Below are positions 8,479 to 16,704 of a stretch of DNA of 64,000 bases, piece by piece. The stretch is from an uncultured Flavobacteriaceae bacterium (lineage in GTDB: Bacteria; Bacteroidota; Bacteroidia; Flavobacteriales; Flavobacteriaceae): contig CALFUL010000004.1 of assembly GCA_937929935.1 (NCBI GenBank), positions 124,001 through 188,000 on the forward strand, written 5' to 3'. Both the position numbers and the translations under genes were made by a program. The notes under the pieces were generated by a model. The model searched no databases, was not told the DNA's origin, and saw only the letters and a list, made by a program, of their open reading frames with translations. How positions within the stretch are numbered: the stretch's first letter is position 1; each line of letters begins with the position of its first letter.

Positions 8479-9171
8479 TTATACTCTACTTAATGCGTCA
8501 GCTAGCTCAGTTTTCTTGTTTCTACTCAAAGGAATAGATCTTCCGCTAACTTCTACATTTTTACTGTTGAATTTTTCAACCTTTTCAAGGTTCACAATGT
8601 AAGATTTGTGAATTCTTAAAAATTTCTCTTCTGGCAATTGCTTTTCAAAAGATTTCATAGTTGATAAAATAACGATATTGGCTTCATCAGTTACTAATTT
8701 AATATAGTCGCCAAGAGCTTCTATCCATTTAATATCATTTAAAATAACTTTTCTTTTCTTCAAGTTACTTTTTACAAAAATATGCTCTTCATCTTCGTTT
8801 ACTCTGTGTATTTGCTCATATTTAGCAACCGCTCTACGTACTGATGCGTCAAAACGCGACATGGTAATAGGCTTGTGTAAATAATCAGTCACGTCATAAT
8901 CAAATGCTTTTAAAGCATAATCTGGTTTACCAGTAATTAAGATTACTTGCGGACTGTTGTCTAATGATTCAAGTAAATCAAATCCGTTGATAATAGGCAT
9001 TTCAACGTCTAAGAAGATTAAATCAATTTCATTGTTTTTTAAACCGTTTTTCGCTTCAATTGCGTTGCTGTATTCGGCTACCATAGCTAAATTCGGATGA
9101 TTGTTCACTAATTTGGCGACTGCCATCCGTTGCATCGATGAATCGTCTACGATAATACTTCGTAATTTCAT
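8479..9171 (-). CDS. LytTR-family two-component response regulator
   Basis: 230 residues from the ATG at 9171; the track start 12 codons upstream is unlikely because MKLRSIIVDDSSMQRMAV is the standard receiver start. Receiver domain: acidic pair DD (about 8-9), phospho-acceptor Asp in LIFLDVEMP, conserved T/S in VILITG, and Lys in YLHKPI. The C-terminal LytTR DNA-binding domain shows IFVKSNLKKRKV, IKWIEALGDYIKL, and FLRIHKSYIVN. It would bind direct repeats upstream of target genes after phosphorylation by a sensor kinase, but none lies in the window, so it is an orphan here. Confidence 0.92.
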   Translation of the reverse strand: MKLRSIIVDDSSMQRMAVAKLVNNHPNLAMVAEYSNAIEAKNGLKNNEIDLIFLDVEMPIINGFDLLESLDNSPQVILITGKPDYALKAFDYDVTDYLHKPITMSRFDASVRRAVAKYEQIHRVNEDEEHIFVKSNLKKRKVILNDIKWIEALGDYIKLVTDEANIVILSTMKSFEKQLPEEKFLRIHKSYIVNLEKVEKFNSKNVEVSGRSIPLSRNKKTELADALSRV

Positions 9172-9386
9172 AAATGGGTTGATTTGTGGGGTTAAATCGA
9201 GAGACAAAATTCTGAAATAACGACTTCAATCACAACTAAAGTTGTAAACAAAGAGGCTAATTTTATTCACTTAATCTTCGATCATAAATTCTGATTTGGG
9301 TTATAGGTTAAGTTTATTTTTAATACTCATTCCATATATAACGAAGTTTTTTCGCTTTTCTTATAGTTCTTAGCAAATTTTATTAT

Positions 9387-9394
9387 TATTTTTG
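9387..9394 (+). promoter_or_regulatory. Candidate -7 element for the rpsF operon
   Basis: TATTTTTG fits TAnnTTTG and lies 23 bases before the rpsF ATG, in a 245-base gap between divergent genes. The -33 motif is not obvious. Confidence 0.5.
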
Positions 9395-9417
9395 CAAACC
9401 TTAAAACAAATATTAAT

Positions 9418-9759
9418 ATGAATCATTACGAAACTGTTTTCATTTTGAATCCCGTGCTTTCTGATACTCAGATAGCGGAAACAGTTAAGAAATTTGAAGA
9501 TTTCTTAATTAAGAATGGTGCCAAAATGGTAGCCAAAGAAAATTGGGGGCTAAAAAAATTAGCCTATGCCATACAACACAAAAAGAGTGGTTTTTACCAT
9601 CTTTTCGAATTTACTGCGCCCGGAGAAACAATTCTTTCTTACGAGCAAGAGTTTTCGCGTGACGAACGTGTTATGCGTTTTCTTACTGTAAAACTTGATA
9701 AACACGCTGTTGCGTGGGCTGAGAAAAGAAGAACCCGTTTAAAAACCGCTAAAGCATAA
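9418..9759 (+). CDS. rpsF: 30S ribosomal protein bS6
   Basis: 113 residues. Family features are MNHYETVFILNPVLSD at the start, the KKLAYAIQHKKSGFYHLFEF core and DERVMRFLTVKLDKHA near the end. bS6 binds the central domain of 16S rRNA together with bS18, its neighbour. It is the first gene of the rpsF-rpsR-rplI operon. Unlike in many bacteria there is no ssb or priB gene between rpsF and rpsR, which is common in Bacteroidota. The spacing to rpsR is three bases. Confidence 0.97.
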   Translation: MNHYETVFILNPVLSDTQIAETVKKFEDFLIKNGAKMVAKENWGLKKLAYAIQHKKSGFYHLFEFTAPGETILSYEQEFSRDERVMRFLTVKLDKHAVAWAEKRRTRLKTAKA

Positions 9760-9762
9760 GTT

Positions 9763-10059
9763 ATGGCATCAATAGAACAACAAGCAAAAGGTAAAAAAGA
9801 TGGGGAAATCAGATACCTGACCCCATTAAACATTGAAACCAATACTAAAAAGAAGTATTGTCGTTTCAAAAAGAATGGTATAAAGTATATTGATTATAAA
9901 GATGCTGACTTCTTAATGATGTTAGTTAATGATCAAGGTAAACTTTTACCAAGAAGACTTACTGGTACATCTTTGAAGTACCAAAGAAAGGTTGCACAAG
10001 CGATTAAGCGTGCAAGACACATAGCTTTAATGCCATATGTTGGCGATTTACTAAAATAA
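9763..10059 (+). CDS. rpsR: 30S ribosomal protein bS18
   Basis: 98 residues. The typical C-terminal core [12 protein letters not shown] variant appears as [15 protein letters not shown]; before it are [19 protein letters not shown] and [25 protein letters not shown]. The N-terminus is about 20 residues longer than the shortest homologues and is rich in polar residues, as in other Bacteroidota. bS18 forms a dimer with bS6 on the 30S platform, which explains the tight gene linkage. Only 13 bases separate it from rplI. Confidence 0.97.
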   Translation: MASIEQQAKGKKDGEIRYLTPLNIETNTKKKYCRFKKNGIKYIDYKDADFLMMLVNDQGKLLPRRLTGTSLKYQRKVAQAIKRARHIALMPYVGDLLK

Positions 10060-10072
10060 AAGAAAACGAACG

Positions 10073-10525
10073 ATGGAAGTTATATTAAAAGAAGACGTTC
10101 AGAACCTAGGGTTCAAAGACGATTTGGTAAATGTTAAAAATGGCTACGGTAGAAACTTTTTAATTCCTCAAGGTTTAGCCTCAATGGCAACACCTTCAGC
10201 GAAAAAAGTTCTTGCTGAAAACCTAAAACAAAGAGCTCATAAAGAGAAAAAAGTAATTGATGGTGCAAACAAGATAGCTGAGGCTTTGAAAACACTTGAA
10301 ATTAAAATAGCAGCAAAAACTGGTGCTGGCGATAAATTGTTTGGATCTGTTGGTACTGCTGATTTATCTGATGCCATTGGTAAAGAAGGTCATGATATTG
10401 ACAAGAAATATATTACCATTGCTGGTGGTACTGTTAAGAGAACAGGTACTGCAAATGCGAAAGTAAGATTACATCGTGATGTTGTTGTTGATCTTTCTTT
10501 TGAAGTTGTAGCAGAGAAAAAGTAA
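10073..10525 (+). CDS. rplI: 50S ribosomal protein bL9
   Basis: 150 residues. The N-terminal domain MEVILKEDVQNLGFKDDLVNVKNGYGRNFLIP is the bL9 signature. A long connecting helix follows (about 45-80) and then the C-terminal domain with GAGDKLFGSVGTADLSDAI and KVRLHRDVVVDLSFEVV. bL9 projects from the base of the L1 stalk and limits collisions or frameshifting between ribosomes. It is the last gene of the operon, with a terminator 20 bases after the stop. Confidence 0.97.
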   Translation: MEVILKEDVQNLGFKDDLVNVKNGYGRNFLIPQGLASMATPSAKKVLAENLKQRAHKEKKVIDGANKIAEALKTLEIKIAAKTGAGDKLFGSVGTADLSDAIGKEGHDIDKKYITIAGGTVKRTGTANAKVRLHRDVVVDLSFEVVAEKK

Positions 10526-10545
10526 TAGTTTTAAATATAGTAACT

Positions 10546-10578
10546 AAAACCGCTTAGCTTCTGCTTAGCGGTTTTTTT
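10546..10578 (+). terminator. Rho-independent terminator after rplI
   Basis: AAAACCGCTTAGC pairs with GCTTAGCGGTTTT around a TTCT loop with a single T-T mismatch, followed by seven T. It ends the ribosomal-protein operon. Confidence 0.9.
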
Positions 10579-10595
10579 ATGAATCTTCACCACTT

Positions 10596-11066
10596 ATGAA
10601 ATACAGAAGATTAACCAAAGAACAGCTTGAAGCTCTACATCAAGAATTTATAAACTTCTTGGCAACACAGTCTATTACCGGAGATGAATGGCAAATGATC
10701 AAAACTAATAGGCCATCAGAAGCTGAAGCAGAACTAGATGTGTTTAGTGATTTAATATGGGAAGGTGTATTACAAAAGGTAAACTACCTTGAGAATATTT
10801 CTTCACAGCAAATGCATTTATTTCAATGTCTTGAAAAAGAAATGAAATTAATTTCTGTAAAGGTCATGAATCCAGAAATTGACTTGCAAACTAAAATAGG
10901 ATTTGAATGGTTTAAAAAGAACTGGCAATCTGATTTTGTTGAGTACTTGATTGCTGCTAAAGCTTATTCTGATGATAAGCATTTAGATATCTTTAAATTA
11001 ATTGAGCAAGGTGCTAGTATTACTAAGGGCGACTTGTATCAATGGTTTGATAATGTGATTGGATAA
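10596..11066 (+). CDS. DUF6495-type conserved hypothetical protein
   Basis: 156 residues without signal peptide or membrane span. It begins MKYRRLTKEQLEALHQEFINFLA and ends with DLYQWFDNVIG, the pattern of a small cytoplasmic protein conserved in Flavobacteria (DUF6495 as I recall it). It is mainly helical and acidic. No catalytic motif can be seen, and I cannot assign a role. It lies between the ribosomal-protein terminator and hisS, which starts 28 bases later, so the two may be cotranscribed. Confidence 0.7.
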   Translation: MKYRRLTKEQLEALHQEFINFLATQSITGDEWQMIKTNRPSEAEAELDVFSDLIWEGVLQKVNYLENISSQQMHLFQCLEKEMKLISVKVMNPEIDLQTKIGFEWFKKNWQSDFVEYLIAAKAYSDDKHLDIFKLIEQGASITKGDLYQWFDNVIG

Positions 11067-11094
11067 GTCGATATTTGTAGTTTACCTAAACTAA

Positions 11095-12471
11095 ATGGCA
11101 CATAAACCTTCAATACCTAAAGGAACGCGAGATTTTTCTCCTTCGCAAGTTTCTAAACGCAACTATATTTTTGATATTATTAAAAAGCATTTTCGAACCT
11201 TTGGTTTTCAGCCTATTGAAACCCCTTCATTTGAGAAATCTGAAACCTTATTAGGGAAGTACGGTGAAGAAGGTGATCGCTTGATTTTTAAAATTTTGAA
11301 TTCTGGAGACTTTATTAGTAAGGTTGATGATGTAACGTATAGTTCTAAAAAATCAAACACAATTGCACCTAAGATTTCTGAAAAAGCACTGCGCTATGAT
11401 TTAACTGTGCCTTTTGCGCGTTACGTAGTCATGAACCAAAATGAATTAGATTTTCCGTTCAAGAGGTATCAAATTCAACCGGTTTGGAGAGCTGACCGCC
11501 CACAAAAAGGCCGTTTTAGAGAGTTTTATCAATGCGATGCTGATGTTGTTGGTTCTAAATCTTTTATACAAGAAATTGAATTCATACAATTATATGATTC
11601 CGTTTTTACTGATTTAGGTTTGAAGGGTGTTACTATAAAAATGAACAATCGCAAAATTTTAGCAGGAATAGCTGAAGTTATTGGTGCTAAGAATTTATTG
11701 ATTGATTTTACCGTGGCACTTGATAAGCTTGACAAAATAGGTATTGAAGGTGTTCAAAAAGAAATGCTTGAAAAAGGAATTTCAGCACAATCTATTGAAA
11801 AACTAACTCCTTTATTTTCTTTGATGGGGGGTAGTTTAGAACGCCTTGAATCATTGAAACAACTACTAGCTGATTCAGAAATTGGTTTAGAAGGCATTAA
11901 AGAGTTAACCTATATTATAAAGGGTGTTGAAGCGTTAGGGTTAAAATCTTCGAAATTAGGCCTTGATATTACCTTAGCACGTGGTTTGAATTATTATACA
12001 GGTGCTATTTTTGAGGTATCAGCCCCTGAAGGTATTGCTATGGGGTCAATAGGTGGCGGTGGAAGATATGATGACCTTACGGGTATATTCGGACTCAAAG
12101 ATGTAAGTGGGGTGGGTATTTCATTCGGACTCGATAGAATTTATCTGGTTCTTGAAGAGCTTAATTTATTTCCAGAAAACATAGAAAATACGCTTGATGT
12201 CTTGTGCGTTAATTTTGGTGAAGATGAAGCTATGACTGCTTTACAGCTGATTAGTAAATTACGTGAATCAGGTGTCAAAGCTGATGTGTACCCAACGGCG
12301 ACCAAAATGCAAAAGCAAATGAAGTATGCCAATAATCGCAAAGTACCTTATGTGATTTTGATTGGGGCGCAAGAATTAGAAAACAAAACATTTGTAGTCA
12401 AAAATATGGTTAACGGAGAACAAACTGAATATGCCATGAATGCCATAGAAGAATTCTTAAAAGTATTATAG
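11095..12471 (+). CDS. hisS: Histidyl-tRNA synthetase
   Basis: 458 residues, class II synthetase that charges tRNA-His. Motif 1 region KGTRDFSPSQ and the ETPSFE segment come first, motif 2 is VWRADRPQKGRFREFYQCDADV, the histidine-specific block is LARGLNYYTGAIFEV, and motif 3 lies in GVGISFGLDRIYLVL. The C-terminal anticodon-binding domain begins near residue 365. The insertion with DFISKVDDVTYSSKKSNTIAPK after motif 1 is a Bacteroidota feature. No frameshift or missing key residue was noticed. Confidence 0.96.
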   Translation: MAHKPSIPKGTRDFSPSQVSKRNYIFDIIKKHFRTFGFQPIETPSFEKSETLLGKYGEEGDRLIFKILNSGDFISKVDDVTYSSKKSNTIAPKISEKALRYDLTVPFARYVVMNQNELDFPFKRYQIQPVWRADRPQKGRFREFYQCDADVVGSKSFIQEIEFIQLYDSVFTDLGLKGVTIKMNNRKILAGIAEVIGAKNLLIDFTVALDKLDKIGIEGVQKEMLEKGISAQSIEKLTPLFSLMGGSLERLESLKQLLADSEIGLEGIKELTYIIKGVEALGLKSSKLGLDITLARGLNYYTGAIFEVSAPEGIAMGSIGGGGRYDDLTGIFGLKDVSGVGISFGLDRIYLVLEELNLFPENIENTLDVLCVNFGEDEAMTALQLISKLRESGVKADVYPTATKMQKQMKYANNRKVPYVILIGAQELENKTFVVKNMVNGEQTEYAMNAIEEFLKVL

Positions 12472-12541
12472 AACCAATTATTAATACTAGACTTTTGATA
12501 ATTTCGTTATGAGTTGGTACAATAAATGAAACGCCAATCTC

Positions 12542-13084
12542 ATGAAAAAAATTCAGATAACTTTTACAGTTCTAATAATCGCCTTACTAACTTTAAGTTC
12601 ATGCGGAGCTATAGTTAAAACAAAAGCGAAAAAACTCGCCACCGTTGAAGAAGGGGCTATACCAGCTAATTTTGGGGGTAACAATAGTGTGGTTCTGTTT
12701 GTTACTTCAGGAAAAAGAAGCTACGATAAGTATTTAAAAAGAAATATTAAAAAAGCGTACCAAGGCAATTATGAGTTGGTAAGTAAAGAAGCACTGAATT
12801 CTGCAAAATACGCCGATAAGGATAAATATCGATATATTTTTGACTTCAAAAAAGAGTTTTATTCGTATCATAGTGATAACGCCGTTATATATGGTCAAAG
12901 TGCTCATACAGGTATGAAAAATGCTACTGGTCAAGTAAGACGTTTTGGAATTACTGATAGAATTGATAAAAAAGATTATGTTATGTCAATGACATCAGGT
13001 TTTTGGAGTAAACTACAACGCATGTATATCAAAAATATGGAGACTGTTCGTTTGCAAAATACTGGTATTCAGGTATCTAAATAA
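12542..13084 (+). CDS. Hypothetical lipoprotein
   Basis: 180 residues with a lipoprotein signal: a basic start (MKK), a hydrophobic stretch, and lipobox LSSC, so Cys near residue 20 would be acylated. The mature part has SVVLFVTSGKRSYDKYLKRNIKKAY and many aromatic and lysine residues but no motif I recognise. It is separated from hisS by 70 bases and ends just before a bidirectional terminator. Function unknown. Confidence 0.65.
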   Translation: MKKIQITFTVLIIALLTLSSCGAIVKTKAKKLATVEEGAIPANFGGNNSVVLFVTSGKRSYDKYLKRNIKKAYQGNYELVSKEALNSAKYADKDKYRYIFDFKKEFYSYHSDNAVIYGQSAHTGMKNATGQVRRFGITDRIDKKDYVMSMTSGFWSKLQRMYIKNMETVRLQNTGIQVSK

Positions 13085-13103
13085 AATAATTTACTTATAA
13101 AAA

Positions 13104-13135
13104 TCCCTTTGGCATATTGTTAAAGGGACTTTTTT
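13104..13135 (+). terminator. Rho-independent terminator after the lipoprotein gene
   Basis: TCCCTTT pairs with AAAGGGA around an 11-base loop and is followed by a T-run. It overlaps the 3' end of the converging Nudix gene. Confidence 0.75.
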
Positions 13136-13668
13136 ATGGCTTTTAAAATCTCTTGATAGTATACTAGAGAATGCGGCACATAATTTTTTGCCCATTCAGT
13201 ATTGCTCAATTCTTCAGCGAACTGTATTATACTAATTAGTTTTAGTTCTTCAACTTCTGCTTCTTGTTTTTCTAGGGATGTAACCGGTAGTTTTAATTCA
13301 CATATAAAAGTGTGATGAAACTCGCTATCTATTAATGAAGGACTATGTTTTTGTACCGATTTAAAAACACCTATTTTTTGAAGTGCATCTTGAGTTATTG
13401 AAATGCCTATTTCTTCTTTGATTTCTCGCAACGCAGCAATTTGAATTTCTTCTTTAGTTGCAATATGTCCGGCAACAGATACATCCCATAGCAACGGGAA
13501 GGTTTTTTTATCTCGCCCTCTTTTTTGTAAAAGTACTTTTCCATCCGCAGTATAAAACCATACATGAACAGTAGCATGAAAAAGTCCCACGCGATGAGCG
13601 TAGGACTTTAATTCAGTTTTACCTGTAGGCATTCCTTTTGTATCTAAAATATCAATTAATTCGTCCAT
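13120..13668 (-). CDS. Nudix hydrolase, isopentenyl-diphosphate isomerase-like
   Basis: 182 residues. The Nudix box is complete: GHIATKEEIQIAALREIKEEIGI matches G-x5-E-x7-REUxEExGU. The flanking stretches MDELIDILDTKGMPTGK and LLWDVSVAGH are typical of the branch that includes YfcD and IPP isomerase type 1. Without the full isomerase active-site cysteine pattern it is more likely a hydrolase acting on a nucleoside diphosphate-linked compound than Idi; this is inference. It follows the M42 peptidase gene on the same strand after a hairpin. Confidence 0.8.
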   Translation of the reverse strand: MDELIDILDTKGMPTGKTELKSYAHRVGLFHATVHVWFYTADGKVLLQKRGRDKKTFPLLWDVSVAGHIATKEEIQIAALREIKEEIGISITQDALQKIGVFKSVQKHSPSLIDSEFHHTFICELKLPVTSLEKQEAEVEELKLISIIQFAEELSNTEWAKNYVPHSLVYYQEILKAIKKSL

Positions 13669-13676
13669 TTTAAAAT

Positions 13677-13711
13677 AAGCCCTCCCTTTTGGGAAGGGTT
13701 GGGAGGGGCTT
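13677..13711. repeat. GC-rich intergenic hairpin
   Basis: AAGCCCTCCC pairs with GGGAGGGGCTT with one bulged C, and the centre CCCTTTTGGG can also fold on itself. It fills the space between the M42 peptidase stop and the Nudix start. GC-rich palindromes of this look are common between Flavobacteria genes. It could be an attenuator, a processing site or a dispersed repeat. Confidence 0.7.
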
Positions 13712-14800
13712 TTAGTCGAAGTAACTAAAAGTTTCTCCGGCTTTAATATTTAATACGGTTTCGTATATCAAACGAATTACGTTTTCGACATCATCACGGT
13801 GTACAGTTTCAACAGTTGTGTGCATATAGCGCAGCGGCAATGAAATTAAGGCAGATGCCACACCGCCATTACTGTACGCAAAGGCATCAGTATCAGTACC
13901 TGTGGATCTTGAAGCTGCCATACGTTGAAACGGAATTTTATTAGCTTCTGCTGTTTCAATAATTCGCTCACGTAATTTATTCTGTACTGCCGGGGCGTAT
14001 GAAATAACAGGACCCGCACCAATTTCAGTGTGACCTTGTTTTTTCTTATCAATCATTGGAGTAGTGGTGTCATGACAAACATCAGTAACAATTGCCACAT
14101 TGGGCTTTATAGTTTGGGTAATCATTTCTGCTCCACGTAATCCTATTTCTTCTTGCACTGAATTTGTGATATACAAACCAAAAGGAAGTTTCTTTTTATT
14201 TTCATGAAGTAATCGAGCTACTTCAGCAATCATAAATCCGCCAGCCCTGTTATCAATAGCACGGCACACAAATTTATCTTTGTTTAATATTTTGAACTCA
14301 TCAGGATAGGTAATCACGCAGCCTACATGAACGCCCATTTTCTCTACCTCAGCTTTATCTTTAGCACCTATATCAATACAAATATTATCAAGTTTAGGCG
14401 GTTCTTCTTTCGCTCTGTTTCTAGTATGAATAGCTGGCCAGCCAAATACACCTTCTACAATTCCCTTTTTAGTATGAATGTTTACCCATTTTGAAGGGGC
14501 GATTTGATGGTCACTACCTCCGTTTCTAATGACATAAAGCAAACCATTATCTGAGATATAATTTACATACCAAGAAATTTCATCAGAGTGACCTTCAATG
14601 ACTACTTTGTATTTTGCGTCAGGGTTTATAACCCCAACAGCGGTACCGTAAGTGTCAGTAATGAAAGTATCTACATAAGGTTTTAGGTAGTTCATCCAAA
14701 TTTTTTGACCTTCCCATTCATAACCCGTTGGTGCAGCATTATTCAAATATTTTTCAAAAAACTCTAACGACTTTTTTGTAATGATTTTCTTTTGAGCCAT
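13712..14800 (-). CDS. M42-family metallopeptidase (glutamyl/leucyl aminopeptidase type)
   Basis: 362 residues, a cytoplasmic co-catalytic metal peptidase. Metal and catalytic residues are visible: His-Asp in EGHSDEISW, bridging Asp in RAIDNRAGG, the Glu pair in VQEEIGLRGA, Asp in TDVCHDTT, and a late His in LRYMHTTVETVHRDD. SRSTGTDTDAFAYSNGG is also family-typical. M42 enzymes form tetrahedral 12-mers that trim peptides. It precedes the Nudix gene with a hairpin between them, and is divergent from the DUF4294 gene. Confidence 0.9.
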   Translation of the reverse strand: MAQKKIITKKSLEFFEKYLNNAAPTGYEWEGQKIWMNYLKPYVDTFITDTYGTAVGVINPDAKYKVVIEGHSDEISWYVNYISDNGLLYVIRNGGSDHQIAPSKWVNIHTKKGIVEGVFGWPAIHTRNRAKEEPPKLDNICIDIGAKDKAEVEKMGVHVGCVITYPDEFKILNKDKFVCRAIDNRAGGFMIAEVARLLHENKKKLPFGLYITNSVQEEIGLRGAEMITQTIKPNVAIVTDVCHDTTTPMIDKKKQGHTEIGAGPVISYAPAVQNKLRERIIETAEANKIPFQRMAASRSTGTDTDAFAYSNGGVASALISLPLRYMHTTVETVHRDDVENVIRLIYETVLNIKAGETFSYFD

Positions 14801-14870
14801 AATTTCTTCTTTGTTGAACGAAGTTAAGAATATTCACTTTTAATTAATAATAAGCACCAGTAATTATCGT

Positions 14871-14878
14871 TAATTTTG
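14871..14878 (+). promoter_or_regulatory. Candidate -7 element for the DUF4294 gene
   Basis: TAATTTTG fits TAnnTTTG and lies 26 bases before the ATG at 14905. No -33 TTG at the right distance was seen. Confidence 0.4.
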
Positions 14879-14904
14879 GCAAGGATTTTGTTTTAAACTA
14901 TATA

Positions 14905-15594
14905 ATGAAAAAAAATAGCTTTCTTTTTTTATTTCTTGGCTTCGTATTTATTGGGTTTTCACAAATAGAGGATCAACCTTTAGATTCGATTACTGAGAAA
15001 ATGATAATTGTTCAAGGCGATTCAATTTTTAAGAAGTCGATTGAGCTTGAAGAAGTATATCTTTTTGGTGGGTTGAAGTTTTCAACCTATAAAGAGAAAT
15101 TACGCTATTATGTATTGAGACGAAAAACGTTAAAGGTTTATCCGTATGCCAAATTAGCAGCTGAGCGTTTGGTAGAACTTAATGATAGTATTTCAAAAAT
15201 AAAAAAACGTTCAAAGCAGAAAAAGTACACTAAAAAAGTACAGAAATACATTGAGGAAGAATTTTCAGCTGAACTTAAAAAGCTGACACGAACAGAAGGG
15301 CAAATACTGGTAAAGCTAATTCATAGACAGACAGGTACCACAGCTTTTGATTTGGTAAAAGAACTACGTAGTGGTTGGCGTGCCTTTTGGTATAGTACAA
15401 CTGCAAAATTATTTGATATTTCTCTAAAAGAAGTGTTTGACCCCAAAGAGGTGCATGAAGATTATTTAATTGAAGATATATTACAAAGAGCTTTTGCTCA
15501 AGGCAGTATAGAGCGTCAAGCATCTGTTTTAGATTATAAATATTCTGAATTAAATAATAAGTGGGGCAATGTAGATAAACCAAAAGCTAATTAG
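14905..15594 (+). CDS. DUF4294 exported protein
   Basis: 229 residues with a signal peptide ending near FIGFSQ. The DUF4294 core runs from LEEVYLFGGLKFSTYKEKLRYYVLRRKTLKVYPYAKLAAERL to LIHRQTGTTAFDLVKELRSGWRAFWYSTTAKLF. A basic helical segment KKRSKQKKYTKKVQKYIEEEF lies in the middle. The family is limited to Bacteroidota and has no known role; the export signal suggests a periplasmic job. It overlaps the convergent DUF6095 gene by 4 bases at the stop codons. Confidence 0.85.
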   Translation: MKKNSFLFLFLGFVFIGFSQIEDQPLDSITEKMIIVQGDSIFKKSIELEEVYLFGGLKFSTYKEKLRYYVLRRKTLKVYPYAKLAAERLVELNDSISKIKKRSKQKKYTKKVQKYIEEEFSAELKKLTRTEGQILVKLIHRQTGTTAFDLVKELRSGWRAFWYSTTAKLFDISLKEVFDPKEVHEDYLIEDILQRAFAQGSIERQASVLDYKYSELNNKWGNVDKPKAN

Positions 15595-15833
15595 GTTTTT
15601 TGCTTTTTCACTCTTTTGCCAAATACCGCATCGATTATTCTTTTAATACCTAAAAAGCCCATGGCTATGGCGCATATTGAGCAAATAATTCCTACGACAA
15701 GCACAGGTATAAACCATTGATGATCAACATTCTTATATGCCTGATATAAAATAATTGGTGCTGTGAACATTAATAAGGCAGTATATACCATAGTTTTAAT
15801 GCCTTTGACCAATAAATCTTTATCTGTATGCAT
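15591..15833 (-). CDS. DUF6095-type small membrane protein
   Basis: 80 residues with two membrane segments (about 12-31 and 41-63) and a basic C-terminal tail GKRVKKQKT. The layout and the start MHTDKDLLVKGIK match a small flavobacterial inner-membrane protein family (DUF6095 as recalled). Unknown function. It sits 10 bases after the DUF4249 gene and overlaps DUF4294 by 4 bases tail to tail. Confidence 0.75.
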   Translation of the reverse strand: MHTDKDLLVKGIKTMVYTALLMFTAPIILYQAYKNVDHQWFIPVLVVGIICSICAIAMGFLGIKRIIDAVFGKRVKKQKT

Positions 15834-15843
15834 TATCTAAAAG

Positions 15844-16701
15844 TTACTCAATAATAATGGTTTGTTTAAACTCTTGAACCACAGCAAAATAACCTAAAGC
15901 AAAATTATTAGAATCTTCAACATTATCAAAGCTGTTAATGTTATCAATATTGGTCACATTTATTATATTTCCTCTTACTGTGGCAGCCGGTGTTTGAAAA
16001 GGGCCTTGATCACCACCTGCTTGTACAATCAACTGATTCATATAGTTATAAAAGGGCTCATCAACACCTAAAAGACTAATGGTCACCTCTTGACCAGCAG
16101 TTACACCTTCATCATAGAAATAAGAAAATTCAAATTTTTGACCTTGATAAAACTCGTCTTCAGTAACCAAAAATTCATCAAAATCAAGATCCACCAAATA
16201 AAAATTATCTCTTTCTAGATCATCATCAAAAGCAATAATCACTTCGATTTCTTCTCCTGAAAATAAAGTTTGAGTGCCTTGTTCTAATTTGGTTATTGGT
16301 GCTGAAGGAACAAAATTTGTCAGTGCAATATAACGTTGATCTTCATGAGTAAAAGCCAGTTGTAACTCACCTTCAGTAAAAAAAGCGGTTTGTTTACTTC
16401 CTTCATAAACCCCAGGACTCACTTCATTCAAAGGCACTGTATTTAAATCTAAAGCACTTGTAGGTACATAGGTGCTATTAATAATGGCCACATTAGATAT
16501 TTCAGCGGGTGTTATTTCATTAAAAAAGCCACTGGTTAAACTTGCTTTTAAAGAAACCGTAGTAAAGGCTTCAGAAGTATCAAGCCTAACTAAAGCATCA
16601 ATTGAAATTCTTGAGGCATCTTCAGGTAAATCAACTTCAATAACATCTTCGCATGAATAAAACGAAAACATAATACCAAGAACCAATCCAATTTTTTTCA
16701 T
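15844..16701 (-). CDS. DUF4249 lipoprotein, partner of the TonB-dependent receptor
   Basis: 285 residues. The signal MKKIGLVLGIMFSFYSC ends in a lipobox-like cysteine, followed by EDVIEVDLPEDASRISIDALV, the usual DUF4249 start. The rest is rich in beta-strand patterns. Genes of this family regularly sit directly after a TonB-dependent receptor in Bacteroidota, here with 3 bases between stop and start. By analogy with SusD-type partners it may be an outer-membrane lipoprotein that helps the receptor capture a substrate; that role is inference. Confidence 0.85.
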   Translation of the reverse strand: MKKIGLVLGIMFSFYSCEDVIEVDLPEDASRISIDALVRLDTSEAFTTVSLKASLTSGFFNEITPAEISNVAIINSTYVPTSALDLNTVPLNEVSPGVYEGSKQTAFFTEGELQLAFTHEDQRYIALTNFVPSAPITKLEQGTQTLFSGEEIEVIIAFDDDLERDNFYLVDLDFDEFLVTEDEFYQGQKFEFSYFYDEGVTAGQEVTISLLGVDEPFYNYMNQLIVQAGGDQGPFQTPAATVRGNIINVTNIDNINSFDNVEDSNNFALGYFAVVQEFKQTIIIE

Positions 16702-16704
16702 TTC

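Noticed and set aside
13120-13668. Isopentenyl-diphosphate isomerase (idi)
   Set aside because: Overall pattern is close, but the full isomerase active-site signature was not seen; the wider Nudix name is safer.
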